From Fistulifera solaris (taxonomy: Eukaryota; Bacillariophyta; Bacillariophyceae; Naviculales; Stauroneidaceae), in contig AP026153.1 of NCBI GenBank assembly GCA_030295235.1, positions 372,001 through 436,000 of the forward strand: DNA of 64,000 nt. Direction: 5' to 3'. This document shows positions 1 to 12,516 of the stretch, piece after piece. The position numbers and the translations under genes are program-made. The number at the start of each line of letters is the position of its first letter. Position 1 is the stretch's first letter. The notes under the pieces were generated by a model. The model was not told the origin of the DNA, searched no databases, and worked only from the letters and a program-made list of their open reading frames with translations.

Positions 1-1
1 C

Positions 2-157
2 TCGTTGGATCCTTTTCAGGTCGAAAACGAGAAGCGAGCTCTATTACTCGAAAGATATGGAGAAGAGCACGGTGCTGGATTTGATTTCCGAGATGCAAAA
101 ATAACGGGCAGTGTCCCCGATCCTCGAACATTCATGGGCGGCGTGTCACATGATTAG
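2..157 (+). CDS. C-terminal end of a NudC/CS-domain (NUDCD2-like) protein, partial
   Basis: The reading frame is open from base 2 to the TAG at 155-157 and its start lies outside the window. The roughly 51 visible residues contain LLLERYGEEH followed by GFDFRDAKITG and end in DPRTFMGGVSHD. From memory of the family, this resembles the helical tail after the CS (p23/Hsp20-like) domain of NudC-domain proteins, where an LERFQ-like segment is followed by GFDFSGA. Such proteins are Hsp90 co-chaperones linked to dynein regulation. A CAG ends just before base 20 and could be a splice acceptor, but the frame is open through it and the residues before it (DPFQVENEK) also fit the family, so no intron is needed. 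The fold assignment is reasonable; the exact orthologue is not certain. Confidence 0.5.
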   Translation, partial: SLDPFQVENEKRALLLERYGEEHGAGFDFRDAKITGSVPDPRTFMGGVSHD

Positions 158-307
158 TCTCTATTCATTAAAATTGAAGTAGCGTCAAAGTGGATATAAT
201 GTAAAAATAGAAACTGTGAATAGATTGAGGGATTATAAAATTGGTTTACAAAAGCCTGTTTTCTGATCAAAGACCGAGCCGCTCCGATGAAAGGCTTCTT
301 GCAGGAC

Positions 308-902
308 TTATGAAGAAGATGCAGCAAGTGTATCCATCACCATTTCTTCATTCTTTTCTCTACCAGTAGAATTTGCGGCAACATCTGCGGTCAAATGATG
401 TTGTAAAAACCCGGCAGCCACAACGTGGGGAATCTGATTACGAACGGGCATAATGTTTTCGCGAGCAAAGTTTGACATTTCGTCCACTGTAGAAAAGCCC
501 AGGACAGGAACCAGATAGGCCGGTATGTTTTTGGAAGAGCCAAACTTGCGCAAACAAGCCACGCGGAAAGCGTGCGAGATCTCATTGACGTACGTTTGTA
601 CGAAAGGGTGAGATGTGTTGCTGTAAAGCTGTTCCAACGACTTCCAAACGGCGGCCAAATCAGGTTTTCAATGCCGCCTTGGCCACTTCGTACCAAGGCT
701 CCAGTTCACCCATTTCTCCGCTGCGTCGAAATAAATGACGGGCTGCCATCCAGTTTTGATGATAGAGAAGACCCGCGATGTGAATGATGTAAAGGTCGAG
801 GTCAGGACTGCCTCCCGCAACTTCCATGGCTTGACAGTATTTCAAGTCCAGCTGCCTCAAGGATGCAGGGGGCCATTCCTGTGGTACGACTATATTATTC
901 AT
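308..902 (-). CDS. COP9 signalosome subunit 8-like protein (CSN8/PSMD8/eIF3K fold), frameshifted
   Basis: Two minus-strand frames, 902-660 and 658-308, together make about 195 residues. The first part has the helical pattern of this family, with LLYHQNWMAARHLFRR resembling the CSN8 segment in which residues of the helix precede an LWKRIP-like motif. The second part begins DLAAVWKSLEQLY and continues to GFSTVDEMSNFARENIM, a PCI/winged-helix-like end. The family is a scaffold subunit of COP9 (cullin deneddylation), the proteasome lid or eIF3; CSN8 fits best. The break is at plus-strand 663-668. Restoring one base to the A-run and one to the adjacent C-run gives NPDL before AAVW, matching the conserved NPEL..IW of CSN8, so I read it as a sequence error. 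It is divergent from PEPCK. Confidence 0.55.
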
Positions 903-1491
903 TGCTAATTGATGTGAAAAATGATTTTTCGCCGAAAACGAGTCAAAGAAGCAGTTTATGTTGCATTGAAATAGCGCTACAATCCGTCAGTAACGGCGCC
1001 TCGGCCATCATTCGTGACTTCTGTGTCACGAAACTCTTGCTCGTCTGATCGTCATCCGACTTGGTGTCAAGCAAACGGGGAAGTTTTGGCAGCGTCATTT
1101 CGTGGCTGATTTTCTGTCTTCTGTCATCGACGCTCGCGGGGTTCGCACCGCGAGCAAGGGAGGGTGGCGCTTCTACTCCGACACGTCAAAGACACTTCAA
1201 CAATTACCGTGTCTTTCTGTCCCGAATTGGATACCAAACGCACCCCTAATAACGTGCGATAGAAAGCGCAAAAGATTTACTGGTACTGTTTTACTTTATA
1301 GAAAAAGTACAAGTATCCCAAAGAATGTAATCGATAAACATCAACCCGAACTCGTCATTCCTCTGAAAACCGAGATTTTCTCCTTTTCCTTGACACCTTC
1401 ATTCTAGAAACAAACGGATCTGTCTTCGAAGTGACCCCAACATAAAATCTACCGACCCCCATCGGAACCCTAAAACAATAAAGATAACACC
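903..1491. promoter_or_regulatory. Divergent intergenic region between CSN8-like gene and PEPCK
   Basis: This 589-bp stretch separates two genes read outward, so it must hold both promoters. Short open frames in it have no recognisable product. I see no TATA box or operator that I can defend. The last 50 bases before the PEPCK start are A/C-rich, as is common for diatom leaders. Confidence 0.4.
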
Positions 1492-3390
1492 ATGATCTTG
1501 AATACGGCTGCGCGCTTGATTCTCCTCCAGAGCCGTCAAACGCTCACCAAGGCCGTTGCTGCTCGGTCGGTCGCTTCTTTGGCCGGCTCTTCGTTGCGTT
1601 CTACGGTTCGTACAACCTCGCCGTGCCGTCAACAGTTCGCCTTCAAGTCGACGGCTATGCACCCTGCCGATGATACGGCCGGTCGTGACGCGTATGATAT
1701 CGCCCGCACCGTCGAAGGAACGGATGCTTGCTTGAAGATGGGTTTGAACCGCTTGGGAATCACCGGTCCCACCAAACTCTTCAGCAATCTCACGTATCAA
1801 GAGCTCTTTGACCACGAAGTCGCCAACAAGGAAGGCGTCGTTGCGAAAGCTGAGTATGGTGATACCTTCACTGTCGACACGGGCAAGTTCACCGGCCGTT
1901 CGCCTCTGGATCGCTGGATCGTTCTCAATCCGGGAAGCGAGACGGCCGAACACATGGACTGGAACAAGATCAACCAGCCGACGACTCCCGAAGTCTTCGA
2001 CGAGCTTTTGGAAAAGGCTGTTGCCTACTTCAACACGCGAGAGACTGCGTATGTCTTTGATGGATACTGTGGTGCGAATCCGGAAACGCGCAAGAAAATT
2101 CGGTTCGTTCACGAAATGGCATGGCAGCAGCATTTTGGTAAGTCTTTTCTGGGACGAATGCGTCATTATTGCAGTCGTTCTAACTCCCTCCCTCTTATTT
2201 GAAGTGACAAACATGTTCATTCGTCCCGAAACCCGCGAAGAGATCGAGAACTTTGAGCCCGATTTCACCGTCATCAACTGCTGCAGTCAGGTCGACGAGG
2301 ACTGGAAGCGACACAACTTGCACAGCGACACGGCGGTTGTGTTCAATCCGGAGAAGAAAACTGCTGTCATCTTCGGCACCTGGTACGGTGGAGAAAATAA
2401 GAAGGGCATCTTCTCGCTCATGAACTTTTGGCTGCCCCTCAAGGGTCACTTTCCCATGCACTGCAGTGCTAACGTCGGCAAGGACGGAGACGTTTGCTTA
2501 TTCTTCGGGTTATCCGGAACTGGTAAGACTACACTTTCTGCAGATCCCCATCGTGCTTTGATCGGTGACGACGAGCACGGATGGGATGATCATGGAGTTT
2601 TTAATTTCGAGGGAGGGTGCTACGCCAAGACGATCAACTTGTCGGAAAAGACAGAGCCCGATATCTACCGGGCCATCAAGACCGATGCTTTACTGGAGAA
2701 CGTCAAGATTCTCGAGGATGGAACACCTGACTATTTCGACACGAGCAAGACTGAAAATGGTCGCGTTTCATACCCGATCTTCCACATTCCAGGATATCAC
2801 AAACCCCAAATGGCCGGGCATCCCAACAATATCATCTTTTGACCTGCGATGCCTACGGTGTTATGCCGCCTGTTGCTCGTCTGACTCCAGAACAAGCGAT
2901 GTACCACTTTTTGAGTGGATACACAGCCAAGGTTGCCGGAACCGAGCGTGGAGTTAAGGAGCCGACCGCTACATTCTCCACGTGCTTTGGTGCCGCTTTC
3001 ATGACTCACCATCCTACTCGCTACGCGGACTTACTGCGAGAGAAACTTGAGAAACATGGATCTCATGCTTATTTGGTAAACTCGGGCTGGTCGGGCGGCC
3101 CCTATGGCGAGGGAAAGCGCATGAGTATTGATACTACCCGTGCTTGCATCGATGCTATTCTTGATGGATCCATCCACGACGCTGAGTTTGTGAAAGATCC
3201 TATTTTTGGTTTCGAAGTCCCGAAAGCGTTGCATGATGTAGGAAGTGTTTTGGATCCCAAATCGACTTGGAAGGACCCCGCGGCTTACGACAAGATGGCA
3301 TTGCACCTTGCCAAACTCTTCAAAGAGAACTTTAAGAATTACGAGGGTCGGGGAACTGTCGACTACACCAAGTTTGGTCCACAGATCTAA
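1492..3390 (+). CDS. PEPCK: Phosphoenolpyruvate carboxykinase (ATP), mitochondrial precursor; one-base frameshift
   Basis: Catalyses oxaloacetate + ATP to phosphoenolpyruvate + CO2 + ADP, the entry to gluconeogenesis and a candidate for C4-like carbon flux in diatoms. The first 45 or so residues are rich in Arg, Ser, Ala and Leu with no acids, like a mitochondrial presequence. Exon 1 is 1492-2137, the intron 2138-2204 begins GTAAGT and ends AAG, and exon 2 runs to the TAA at 3388-3390. The splice restores [10 protein letters not shown]. The kinase-1a P-loop GLSGTGKTT is at about residues 317-325 and is followed by LIGDDEHGW, the metal-binding kinase-2 motif of ATP-type PEPCK. Expected length is about 610 residues, normal for a targeted enzyme. 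At 2837-2840 a T4 run produces TGA after PNNIIF; a fifth T restores [11 protein letters not shown], which is invariant in the family. Identity is certain; the break is probably artefact. Confidence 0.95.
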
Positions 3391-3802
3391 TGTAACTCAG
3401 TACTTCATAAATTGTTCGAGAATGTCGTTTCACATTTATCGGTTCCTAGCATAATGTTAGTGCTAGCAATTAGCATTGTCGGTAGTACACATGACTGAAA
3501 TGCAGTCGTGATGAAAGGTCGTTTACACTTTGGGTCTATAGAGACGTGTTCAGTAGACAACGATATTTTGCAAGTTTTTGACGCAGTGTTTATTTATTGT
3601 TAACAAAAATATCGCAAAGACTCACCTTTTACAGGATTGTTACAAAATATTGTGTTTCTTATTTTGTCAAAACTGGAATTTCATAAAGGGTGACAATAAC
3701 TGACATTACTTGGTTCCTTATTGTTCGCATTATTGCTTTATTTTCCTCACATTAATAACAACCACATTGCATATTGCCTACAATGAAGTTCATCGATTGA
3801 CA
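3391..3802. other. Intergenic region after PEPCK, AT-rich, with one copy of a dispersed element
   Basis: It contains the PEPCK 3' end and the upstream region of the next gene. The only structure I see is the palindromic element at 3490-3541, described separately. The rest is AT-rich with no recognisable gene. Confidence 0.4.
3490..3541 (+). repeat. Dispersed palindromic element, copy 1
   Basis: It starts with CATGACTG, then a short spacer, then CAGTCGTG, which can form a hairpin. A less structured tail follows that contains TTTACACTTTGG and ends CTATAG. Two other copies, at 59954-60002 and 60173-60222, share both the hairpin head and the ACACTTT...TATAG tail, which makes it a family rather than a chance palindrome. 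All three lie in intergenic DNA near gene 3' ends. Confidence 0.55.
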
Positions 3803-6290
3803 ATGGGAAGAGGTTTCCTTATTCTCTCTTTGCTAGTTTTTTTACCTGACGTTCGTTGTTGGGGCTTTCTTCAATGTGCCGCGAGGGAGACGCACTGGCG
3901 AATTTTCTCAAGGCAAAGTGAATACGAAGACTACGAGTCCTATTCGCGATGTTTGACGCCGAAGCAAGCGATGAACTCAGTCCTTCGTGAAAGGAACGAG
4001 TATGCTATTGTTGACGGTGAGTCATTCTCGCAGAGAATCGCACGTGTTATACGCGGTGTCTTTCGCCGTCAGAAAACGAAAAAGCCAGGAAAATTGGTTC
4101 TTTTGCTCAACGGAGAATCGACTTGGAATGCAAACCACACATTCACAGGCTGGGAAGATCCTCCACTCACTGACAAAGGGAAGCTCATTTGTCAACATGC
4201 GGCAAGAATTCTTATAGCAGAGGGGATTCAACCTGATATCGTTTACACATCCAAATTGAAGCGCGCGATCCAATCTGTTCAAGCTATCTTGGATGAAATG
4301 GATGCTTAGTTTATACCTGTCGTCAAGACGTATCGCTTGAACGCCAGGATGTATGGTGCAGTACAAGGGTTATCGAAGCAACAAACTGCGGAAAGACTTG
4401 GGGCTAACGTTGTGCAGGCGTGGCGGAATACTTTGAAAGCACGCCCGCCCCCGCTTCTTCGTTCCGATCCAGCCTCTCCGGCACACGATCGTCGGTACGG
4501 AAGTCTCAGCAAAGATGAAATACCCGAACACGAGTCAATATTCGATTGTCATGAGCGTGCACGAGCGTTGTGGTCACATCGCATTCAGGTGAGTTCGCAC
4601 ACAGACATATCCTCCATACTTATATTATTATCTGATTCTAGAGGGTTCCTGTTTGTCTACAGCAAGACATTGCTGTTGGACATACTGTCTTAGTGGTTGC
4701 GCATCGTGATGCGCTTCGCGGGATAATGAAAGAGATTGACGGCATTTCGGATAGCATGATCCTGAATGTAACGATGCCAGTCGGCGTGCCGCTTCTTTAT
4801 CAATTCGACTCCAGTATACAGGCAATAACTGGAGATGGCGTCAACAGCCCTTCTGCTTCTTCGGCTGTTTATTTGGATGGAGGTAAGAAAGATCATTTGG
4901 TATCTGCTTTGGCGAACTACAACAATTGGAGGATGCAGTTCGATGCTGGACCTTCGAGGCGTACGCTGAATGCTGCGACCACTGTTGAGAGGGCGCTATG
5001 GCAGCTGCGTCAAGACGAGCAGCTTGCTTCACAGATTATTTTCCACACCACACGGACAAGCTTTGATGACTCGGAGCAAGGGGATCGCTGGGTGGATGAT
5101 CCAATTGAAGCTGACGACTTTGAATTCTTTTCCGAAAGCGATAGTACCATGGACGGCCAATCCGTTTGCAACATGGCCATTCCTAATGTTTTACCGATTC
5201 CCTCTACGAAAGACGCCTCTACTAGTGACCCCGTCGTTGTTTTCGTTCGACACGGTAGGACTCCACACAATAATATGGGCCTCTTCACAGGGTTTCAAGA
5301 TCCTCCGTAAGTCACCGGCACTTTTCTTCCTGAACTTCAATTCGTCTTACCCGGTTTTTGTACACCAGTCTTGCCGCAGAGGGAATTCAAGACGCAAGGC
5401 GAGCTGGTCAACTTCTTAAAAGGCACGGCTTCGACTTTGATGTCGTCTATACCTCACAACTAACGCGAACGATACAAACCTCCACTTTTATTTTGGAAGA
5501 GTTAGGGACGTTGTGGGTTCCAATGGTCAAGTCGTGGCGATTGAACGAGAGGATGTACGGCGCGTTGACGGGAAAGTCGAAGCGCATGATAGAAAACGAA
5601 TACGGCAAAGACCAGTTGCTGAAGTGGCGCCGTGGTTTCAAAATTCGGCCTCCAGAAGTTTCATCCTTTTCTCCTGACTATCCTGGAAACGATGAGCGGC
5701 GCATTCGACATATTACAGATATTCGCATTTCTTGGACAGAAAGTATTGCTAGATCTCTTGAGTCGCGAAAACTTGTATTGCATCGCAAATTTCCGAAGTC
5801 CGAGAGTCTTTACGATTGCATGCAGCGGACAATACCTTTCTATACGGGAAGAATACTTCCCGAAGCCGTTGCCAAACAAAAACGGGTACTTATTGCGGGT
5901 CACGAAAACGCTATTCGAGGTATATTGATGCACTTGTGCGACATCCCCGAAGAAGCTATGCAGCAGCTCCACATTCCAAATGGAGTTCCACTGGTTTATA
6001 GCGTCAAAGGAAAGTGCATCTCCCTCCTCGACGATGCCCAAGCGCATCAAGATGAGTTGCCGGTAACTAATGTCAGTGATTTCGGTCCTGCTGCGAAATA
6101 TCTATTCAAACCATGCGAACTGGATGATGAATTCTTTGCAGATATCAATGGGATGCCTGAAAAGAATTGTCAAGAAGGTAGCGACTTCCGGCACGTAGTC
6201 ACCAAAAGAAAGCATGTGGTTTTTAAAAAGTACGCAAATCCCGTCTCTCTATATTTAGATTCTTATGCCGCAGCTGCGGCTATGTGTTGA
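3803..6290 (+). CDS. Two-domain phosphoglycerate mutase with a degenerate first domain and an in-frame TAG
   Basis: Exons are 3803-4588, 4642-5306 and 5369-6290; both introns are GT-AG (53 and 62 nt) and the joined frame is 791 codons with one internal stop. The start ATG at 3803 gives a hydrophobic leader (FLILSLLVFL), so entry to the secretory or plastid route is likely. Two cofactor-dependent PGM domains follow. In domain 1 the catalytic R-H-G is L-N-G (Asn codon 4109-4111), so the phospho-accepting His is gone; its later motif is VVAHRD. Domain 2 keeps RHGRT (His codon 5251-5253), RLNERMYG, and AGHEN, and should be active. The TAG at 4307-4309 falls in domain 1 where the sister domain has Leu, so a TTG to TAG change is the simplest cause. 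The frame stays open for about 1.7 kb of coding sequence after it. A shorter protein from a later ATG would carry only domain 2. Confidence 0.8.
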
Positions 6291-6999
6291 CGCTGATAGG
6301 TGATGCATTTGTCAAGAACTTGCACCTTTCGAACCAAGCGGCAATATCGCTGGTATAGCATCATATTCGTTTTGGACCGGAGGAAACGTTTTCCTACAGA
6401 CCAGCGATGCGCTTGCCAGAGAGCGTAGGAGATTGACAATTGTATGTAAATCAACTCGAACCCAAAACATAAAAGCGACCTATCTGTGATTTGTTCCATC
6501 AGCTCGTCAGCTTTTCCCAACAAGGCAAGCGCCTGGCGATAGCCTTGTTCCTTGATAGGCACCGGTTGAGATCTGGCGAAATCTAGACATGAAACTGCCC
6601 AGTTGTACAAAATAATCGTCGTGATGACCACTTCCGTAGGTTCACCTGGAGGAAGAAGGTCGATAAGCGTTTGGTCAATCTGGATGACAGAAAATGAAAT
6701 ATGCATGCTCTTTAGATCGAAAAGATAGCTCAACCGATTAGCTTTTCCGGAGAGCGAACATTGATCGAAAAAAACCTTCAAAGCGAAGCGTAGATTTCCT
6801 GTTTTCTGAAAAGACAGAATTCGCAAGATCAGTCGCTAAGGGTTGTTTCCACTTTGATTGGCAAACCGTGTGTGAGTTTTGGCACACTGATGACAAAGCT
6901 TGCGAGAACGCATCATTGGTTTTCTCTGGAGCAGCATCCCCTTTGAAGAAGTGTCACTGCTCGATTGTTCAGAGTTATTGGAATGTCCTTGGCTTGCAT
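6263..6999 (-). CDS. Hypothetical TPR-like helical protein, frameshifted
   Basis: From the ATG at 6999 the protein begins with ITLNNRAVTLLQ, then NDAFSQALSS, and later LYNWAVSCLDFARS and YRQALALLGKADELM. These helix pairs resemble a diatom group of short TPR-like proteins, but I know no function. Three frames are needed. Shortening the run of four C at 6938-6941 by one joins the first two, and shortening the run of seven A at 6768-6774 by one joins the second to the third, giving one frame to the stop at 6263-6265. The 3' end overlaps the last 28 bases of the convergent mutase gene; both proteins end in an Ala run from the same GC-rich repeat. A short coding potential and the repairs make this only moderately certain. 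Confidence 0.5.
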
Positions 7000-9166
<2,167 letters not shown>

Positions 9167-9248
9167 AACCCTGTAGACGAAATTTTACTGCCGAATAGTA
9201 GAGAGATTAAATTGTTATACCTATTTCTACGAGAATGATCGACACTAG

Positions 9249-10295
9249 TCAAATCGCAGAGTTCTGACGTACACGCTGCTGAGGGACAGCGTAGACGGTC
9301 TTTCGAACAGGAATACATTGGTCTAGGGGCCATGCCGGAAGATCAGGGTGGCCCAGGTTGGATGGGGGAGCTTGAGCATAACCCGGACCATCAAAGTAGC
9401 TATCAATCATGCACTCGTCTGCCTCGGGAGGTTGACAAACGTGATATCGAGATCCGCGTTTTTGAAACTGCACAATGAGTGGCACGCCTGTTGGAATACG
9501 GAGCGCCTCGAGCACTTGTAAAGCTGTTGGATTGTCTTCCACTTCACAAACAACACCGAGCAAAGTCCTCAGAGAATTCGCGTGGGCGACTACCAGTCCT
9601 ATGGCTCCAGCTTCGGGTGCTCCTTGTGCCGCATGATCCATCACCAGCTTGTCTAATGTAGGTACGAGTACCTCATTTAGAAAAGGCCGAATTCGATTTT
9701 TAGCCACAAACTCAAGACTTTCTCCGATGGGAACATTTTCTTCAGATCCACATAGATGCGTATATTGTTGAATTTCGGCAAGGCGGCGGGGGTCATCGTC
9801 TGCTAAGGGTGGGGGAACTGCATACCAGCTTCTTCTCCACGCTTTCACGTCTTTCGGATCATGGCCATATAAACCGTCTCCCACGTCCCGTTTCGATAGT
9901 CCTTGCAAAGCACCATAGTGTCGTTCATTGAGTCGATAATCTGCTACGACAGGTATCGAAACTCGCTTCTCTCTTTCATATGCATCTAAGCAATAGGTAG
10001 CTGTTTCTTGTGCACGGTGCAAAATCGAAGTGAAACAAACGTCGATGGGATAGGAATAACTCGCTACTTGCTCACCCGCTGCCACGGCTTCTTCATGTCC
10101 TTTCCGACTCAAAGGCACATCCGTCCAACCAGTAAATATTTCTTCATATCCAGGCATCCCTCCGTTCCAGACAGAATCCCCATGTCGACAAAGAAGCAAT
10201 GTATGGGTAGGGGTGACCGAATGAGAATCGGCCCGCCTGACTCTTTCCGCTAACAAGAAACCAGCAAGAACAAGATAAGGCAATATTAGTTTCAT
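9249..10295 (-). CDS. Phosphoglycerate mutase, cofactor-dependent, with signal peptide
   Basis: Intact 348-residue protein that interconverts 3- and 2-phosphoglycerate. The leader MKLILPYLVLAGFLLA is a signal peptide, suggesting secretory or plastid/periplastid routing. The phosphohistidine motif is LCRHGDSVWN with H38; FTGWTDVPLSRKG, RLNERHYGALQG and the second catalytic His in VVAHANSLRTLLG follow, then IPTGVPL, all typical of dPGM. The RHG-to-GVP spacing matches the family; an insertion around QYTHLCGSEENVPIGESL is within the usual variation. The C-terminal 60 residues after the mutase core are unlike bacterial enzymes but are seen in other diatom paralogues as far as I recall. It is convergent with glutathione reductase, leaving only 82 bases between stop codons. 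Confidence 0.92.
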   Translation of the reverse strand: MKLILPYLVLAGFLLAERVRRADSHSVTPTHTLLLCRHGDSVWNGGMPGYEEIFTGWTDVPLSRKGHEEAVAAGEQVASYSYPIDVCFTSILHRAQETATYCLDAYEREKRVSIPVVADYRLNERHYGALQGLSKRDVGDGLYGHDPKDVKAWRRSWYAVPPPLADDDPRRLAEIQQYTHLCGSEENVPIGESLEFVAKNRIRPFLNEVLVPTLDKLVMDHAAQGAPEAGAIGLVVAHANSLRTLLGVVCEVEDNPTALQVLEALRIPTGVPLIVQFQKRGSRYHVCQPPEADECMIDSYFDGPGYAQAPPSNLGHPDLPAWPLDQCIPVRKTVYAVPQQRVRQNSAI

Positions 10296-10758
10296 GGATA
10301 AAGATCGGCCTCAAAGGACATAAACATGATGAAAGTCAAGAGTCGTCAAGACTCCTCCTCAACAAGAAAATTTCCCACGTTTTGAGGAATGAGAATGATG
10401 TTTTTCCGCGAAGAACAAACGGTGTCAAATTTTTCGATGACATCCTACAGGTTGTATAGTACATTAATGTACGAAACCTTTTTGGGACTCAAATACAGCC
10501 CGAACACGAGCATGATGTCAGTCTCGACGAAATCAATAAACAAAGACAACAAGAAGTGCGAGGACTTCATTCTGAGAAAATGTTTAGTTAGACGCGTTGC
10601 ATCGACACATGGTTGCAAATTGCGACACCCGATGTACTCACTTTAGTAACTCTATTGTTTTGACTGTATACATTGTACCAGTAGAGGATGCCCTAGTGGA
10701 ACGTCTTCTGAAATTCACGGTAAGTTCACCTTTGGATTAGCAGAGGTAAAGGGCGTGT
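10296..10758. other. Intergenic region, nothing recognised
   Basis: A stretch of 463 bp upstream of the phosphoglycerate mutase and downstream of the CX9C gene. The only plus-strand frame (10389-10646) has no recognisable domain. No repeat or RNA gene was seen. Confidence 0.35.
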
Positions 10759-11292
10759 TCATTTACTGTGCTTTCGCTCATCCATTCGCCTCGCAAGTGC
10801 ATTAGCTTTCTTCAAGACACAGCTTCCTAGTGTTCGCTGCAGATCCATGCAAGAAAAGTCATCTTCATCGCTTTTACTCTCGTAGCTCGTTCTAGTCTCA
10901 GACAGAATTGCATCATCTCCTTTGTCTTTAAAGCAATTCTTCAGCTGCACCAAGTCAGCACCACATTGAAGAGCAACAGCTCGGCAGGCCCATAGCGCGT
11001 GTTCTTCGCGAACACAGTTTGGATCGTCTTTGTGTCGCCAACCAAAGTAACGAAGCATACGAATCCCCAAAGGAAAATCTTCCAACTGATTTCGCTCCAT
11101 GTTTTTCTGCCGGCATTGCTTCAAAAGGTCATCCAATTGACGGCAACTTTGTAAGCGATCAAGGCGCTGATCTTCGGTCCAGCGTACGATAGACTTTGGG
11201 AGAAAGGATTCGAACCACTCGCTATCGGTCGGTACCCTTTTCTTTAATTCGTCTTCGCTTTGAGGTTGGGGGAGCGCTTCCTTTGATGCCAT
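10759..11292 (-). CDS. Protein with four CX9C motifs, probable mitochondrial intermembrane-space (CHCH) protein
   Basis: Intact, 177 residues. Four cysteine pairs are each spaced by exactly nine residues: C50/C60, C93/C103, C110/C120 and C148/C158. The middle two, separated by six residues, form a classical twin-CX9C helix-turn-helix; the others flank it. Known twin-CX9C proteins are imported and oxidised by the Mia40/Erv1 system in the intermembrane space and often act in respiratory-complex assembly. There is no N-terminal presequence, as expected for that route. I do not recognise the orthologue. The residues between pairs are strongly charged and helical, which favours real disulfide-stapled helices over chance. 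Confidence 0.7.
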   Translation of the reverse strand: MASKEALPQPQSEDELKKRVPTDSEWFESFLPKSIVRWTEDQRLDRLQSCRQLDDLLKQCRQKNMERNQLEDFPLGIRMLRYFGWRHKDDPNCVREEHALWACRAVALQCGADLVQLKNCFKDKGDDAILSETRTSYESKSDEDDFSCMDLQRTLGSCVLKKANALARRMDERKHSK

Positions 11293-11611
11293 CTCTCGTT
11301 AAGTTTTTAAAAATAAAAATGCCTTGAGAGCGGAACAACAACCTTATCGAGTCAATGTGTCAAAGCATTACATAAAAAGTAAGGTCGCGTTCACCTCGCA
11401 TCATTTATGTCGCAAAGAAAAAAGCCGATGGTCGATGGTTGTCGTTGTTCTGTCCGTCGGTGCGCTGTGCGTGTTACCAAACGACAGTGGAACTAAGGAG
11501 TACTTGCTGCCGATGGGACATTGAGCACGACTTGGATCATTTCGGAATCACGGATGGCGGATAGCTATGATTTTAGTGAGTGTAGAATTATTGTGCTCTG
11601 AAAACTGTTTG
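11293..11611. other. Short intergenic region, nothing recognised
   Basis: These 319 bases lie upstream of the CX9C gene and downstream of the next minus-strand gene. I see no RNA gene or repeat. Confidence 0.35.
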
Positions 11612-12516
11612 TTAAGCTACTTTATATAGAGTCCCTTGCTTTGCCTCCCACTCGTCAAGTTGGGCCAGGTGAGAAGCCAGCTGTCGTAATGGACGCGAAA
11701 TGGATGCAGATCGCTTGCGAATCATTTCCGATGCGTACTCTGTTCCCCACAAACCTTTTTCCTTAAGTTGTGCTTGCAAAGAAAGTGTGATACGGACATT
11801 CTCCTTTCGCAAAAAATTCAACCGGTCTACAACTTGCCGTTCTAATCCGCGACAATCATTCTCGGAAACGCACGAAATGTGACGCTTCACACTCATCTTT
11901 TGCTTCCCTCCAACTCTTTGTGCGTATCCATCAGAGCACGAATAGAAGAACTGTAGCTTGGTGACTTAGCAAGAATTTGAGCGGCGTGATACCTTTGCCT
12001 CTTTTGCATCCTTAGCAGTTCTTCTTGACTGAGCCATTTGTCGTCTTGTTCTCGTGCAGGTTCTGAGACATGCACCTTTACGTCAATCGCTTCGTATTTC
12101 TTCGAGTCAAAGTGCACACGAAGTCGTTTCTTTCCGCAAGGCTGTACACGCTCATCTTCCTTTCGCTCCGAGTGGAAGATAGGCTGGTTGGGGAGGCAGA
12201 GGACGTGCATCATCCTTGCATCGCACAGAGATGGTGAGCAATGAACCATCGGCCCTAAAAACCTGGACGTCATCGAATGCGGGGACAATACGATTTTTGT
12301 TGGCCCAGCCATTGGAACGATGCGTTTTGAAATGAGAATCGGCAAGAAGCTAATGCTTCTTAGTAACATGAATGAAATTTGAAGAGGAAAGAATTTTGGA
12401 GGGAGAAAATGGCGTCCACCAGCGTCGCGGCTTTTGCCAGCCCGACCAAAAAAAACAGTCATTGACAACGAAGGAAGACTTACATCAGGAATGAAAAGGT
12501 ACTCAATCGTAGACAT
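11612..12516 (-). CDS. Hypothetical diatom protein, frameshifted
   Basis: Two overlapping frames (12516-11893 and 11896-11612) read as one protein if the A-run seen as TTTT at plus 11898-11901 gains a base, giving a continuous HKELEGSKK-MSVKRH junction. The recognisable part begins at RVHFDSKKYEAIDVKVHV, then WLSQEELLRMQKRQRYHAA, and CRGLERQVVDRL. This order (V-F stretch, W-[ST]-x-x-[ED]-L, then C-x-RGLE) recurs in a lineage-specific group of diatom hypothetical proteins that I know only by pattern; no function is known to me. The N-terminal 110 residues are low in such features and the true start may be an internal Met, such as the one before VHCSPSL. Confidence 0.55.

Noticed and set aside
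655-670. ACC-TGA-T at the CSN8-like break resembles the +1 recoding site of ornithine decarboxylase antizyme.
   Set aside because: Adding one base to each adjacent run gives NPDL, which the family conserves, and the same kind of defect occurs in many genes here. Sequence error is more likely than recoding.
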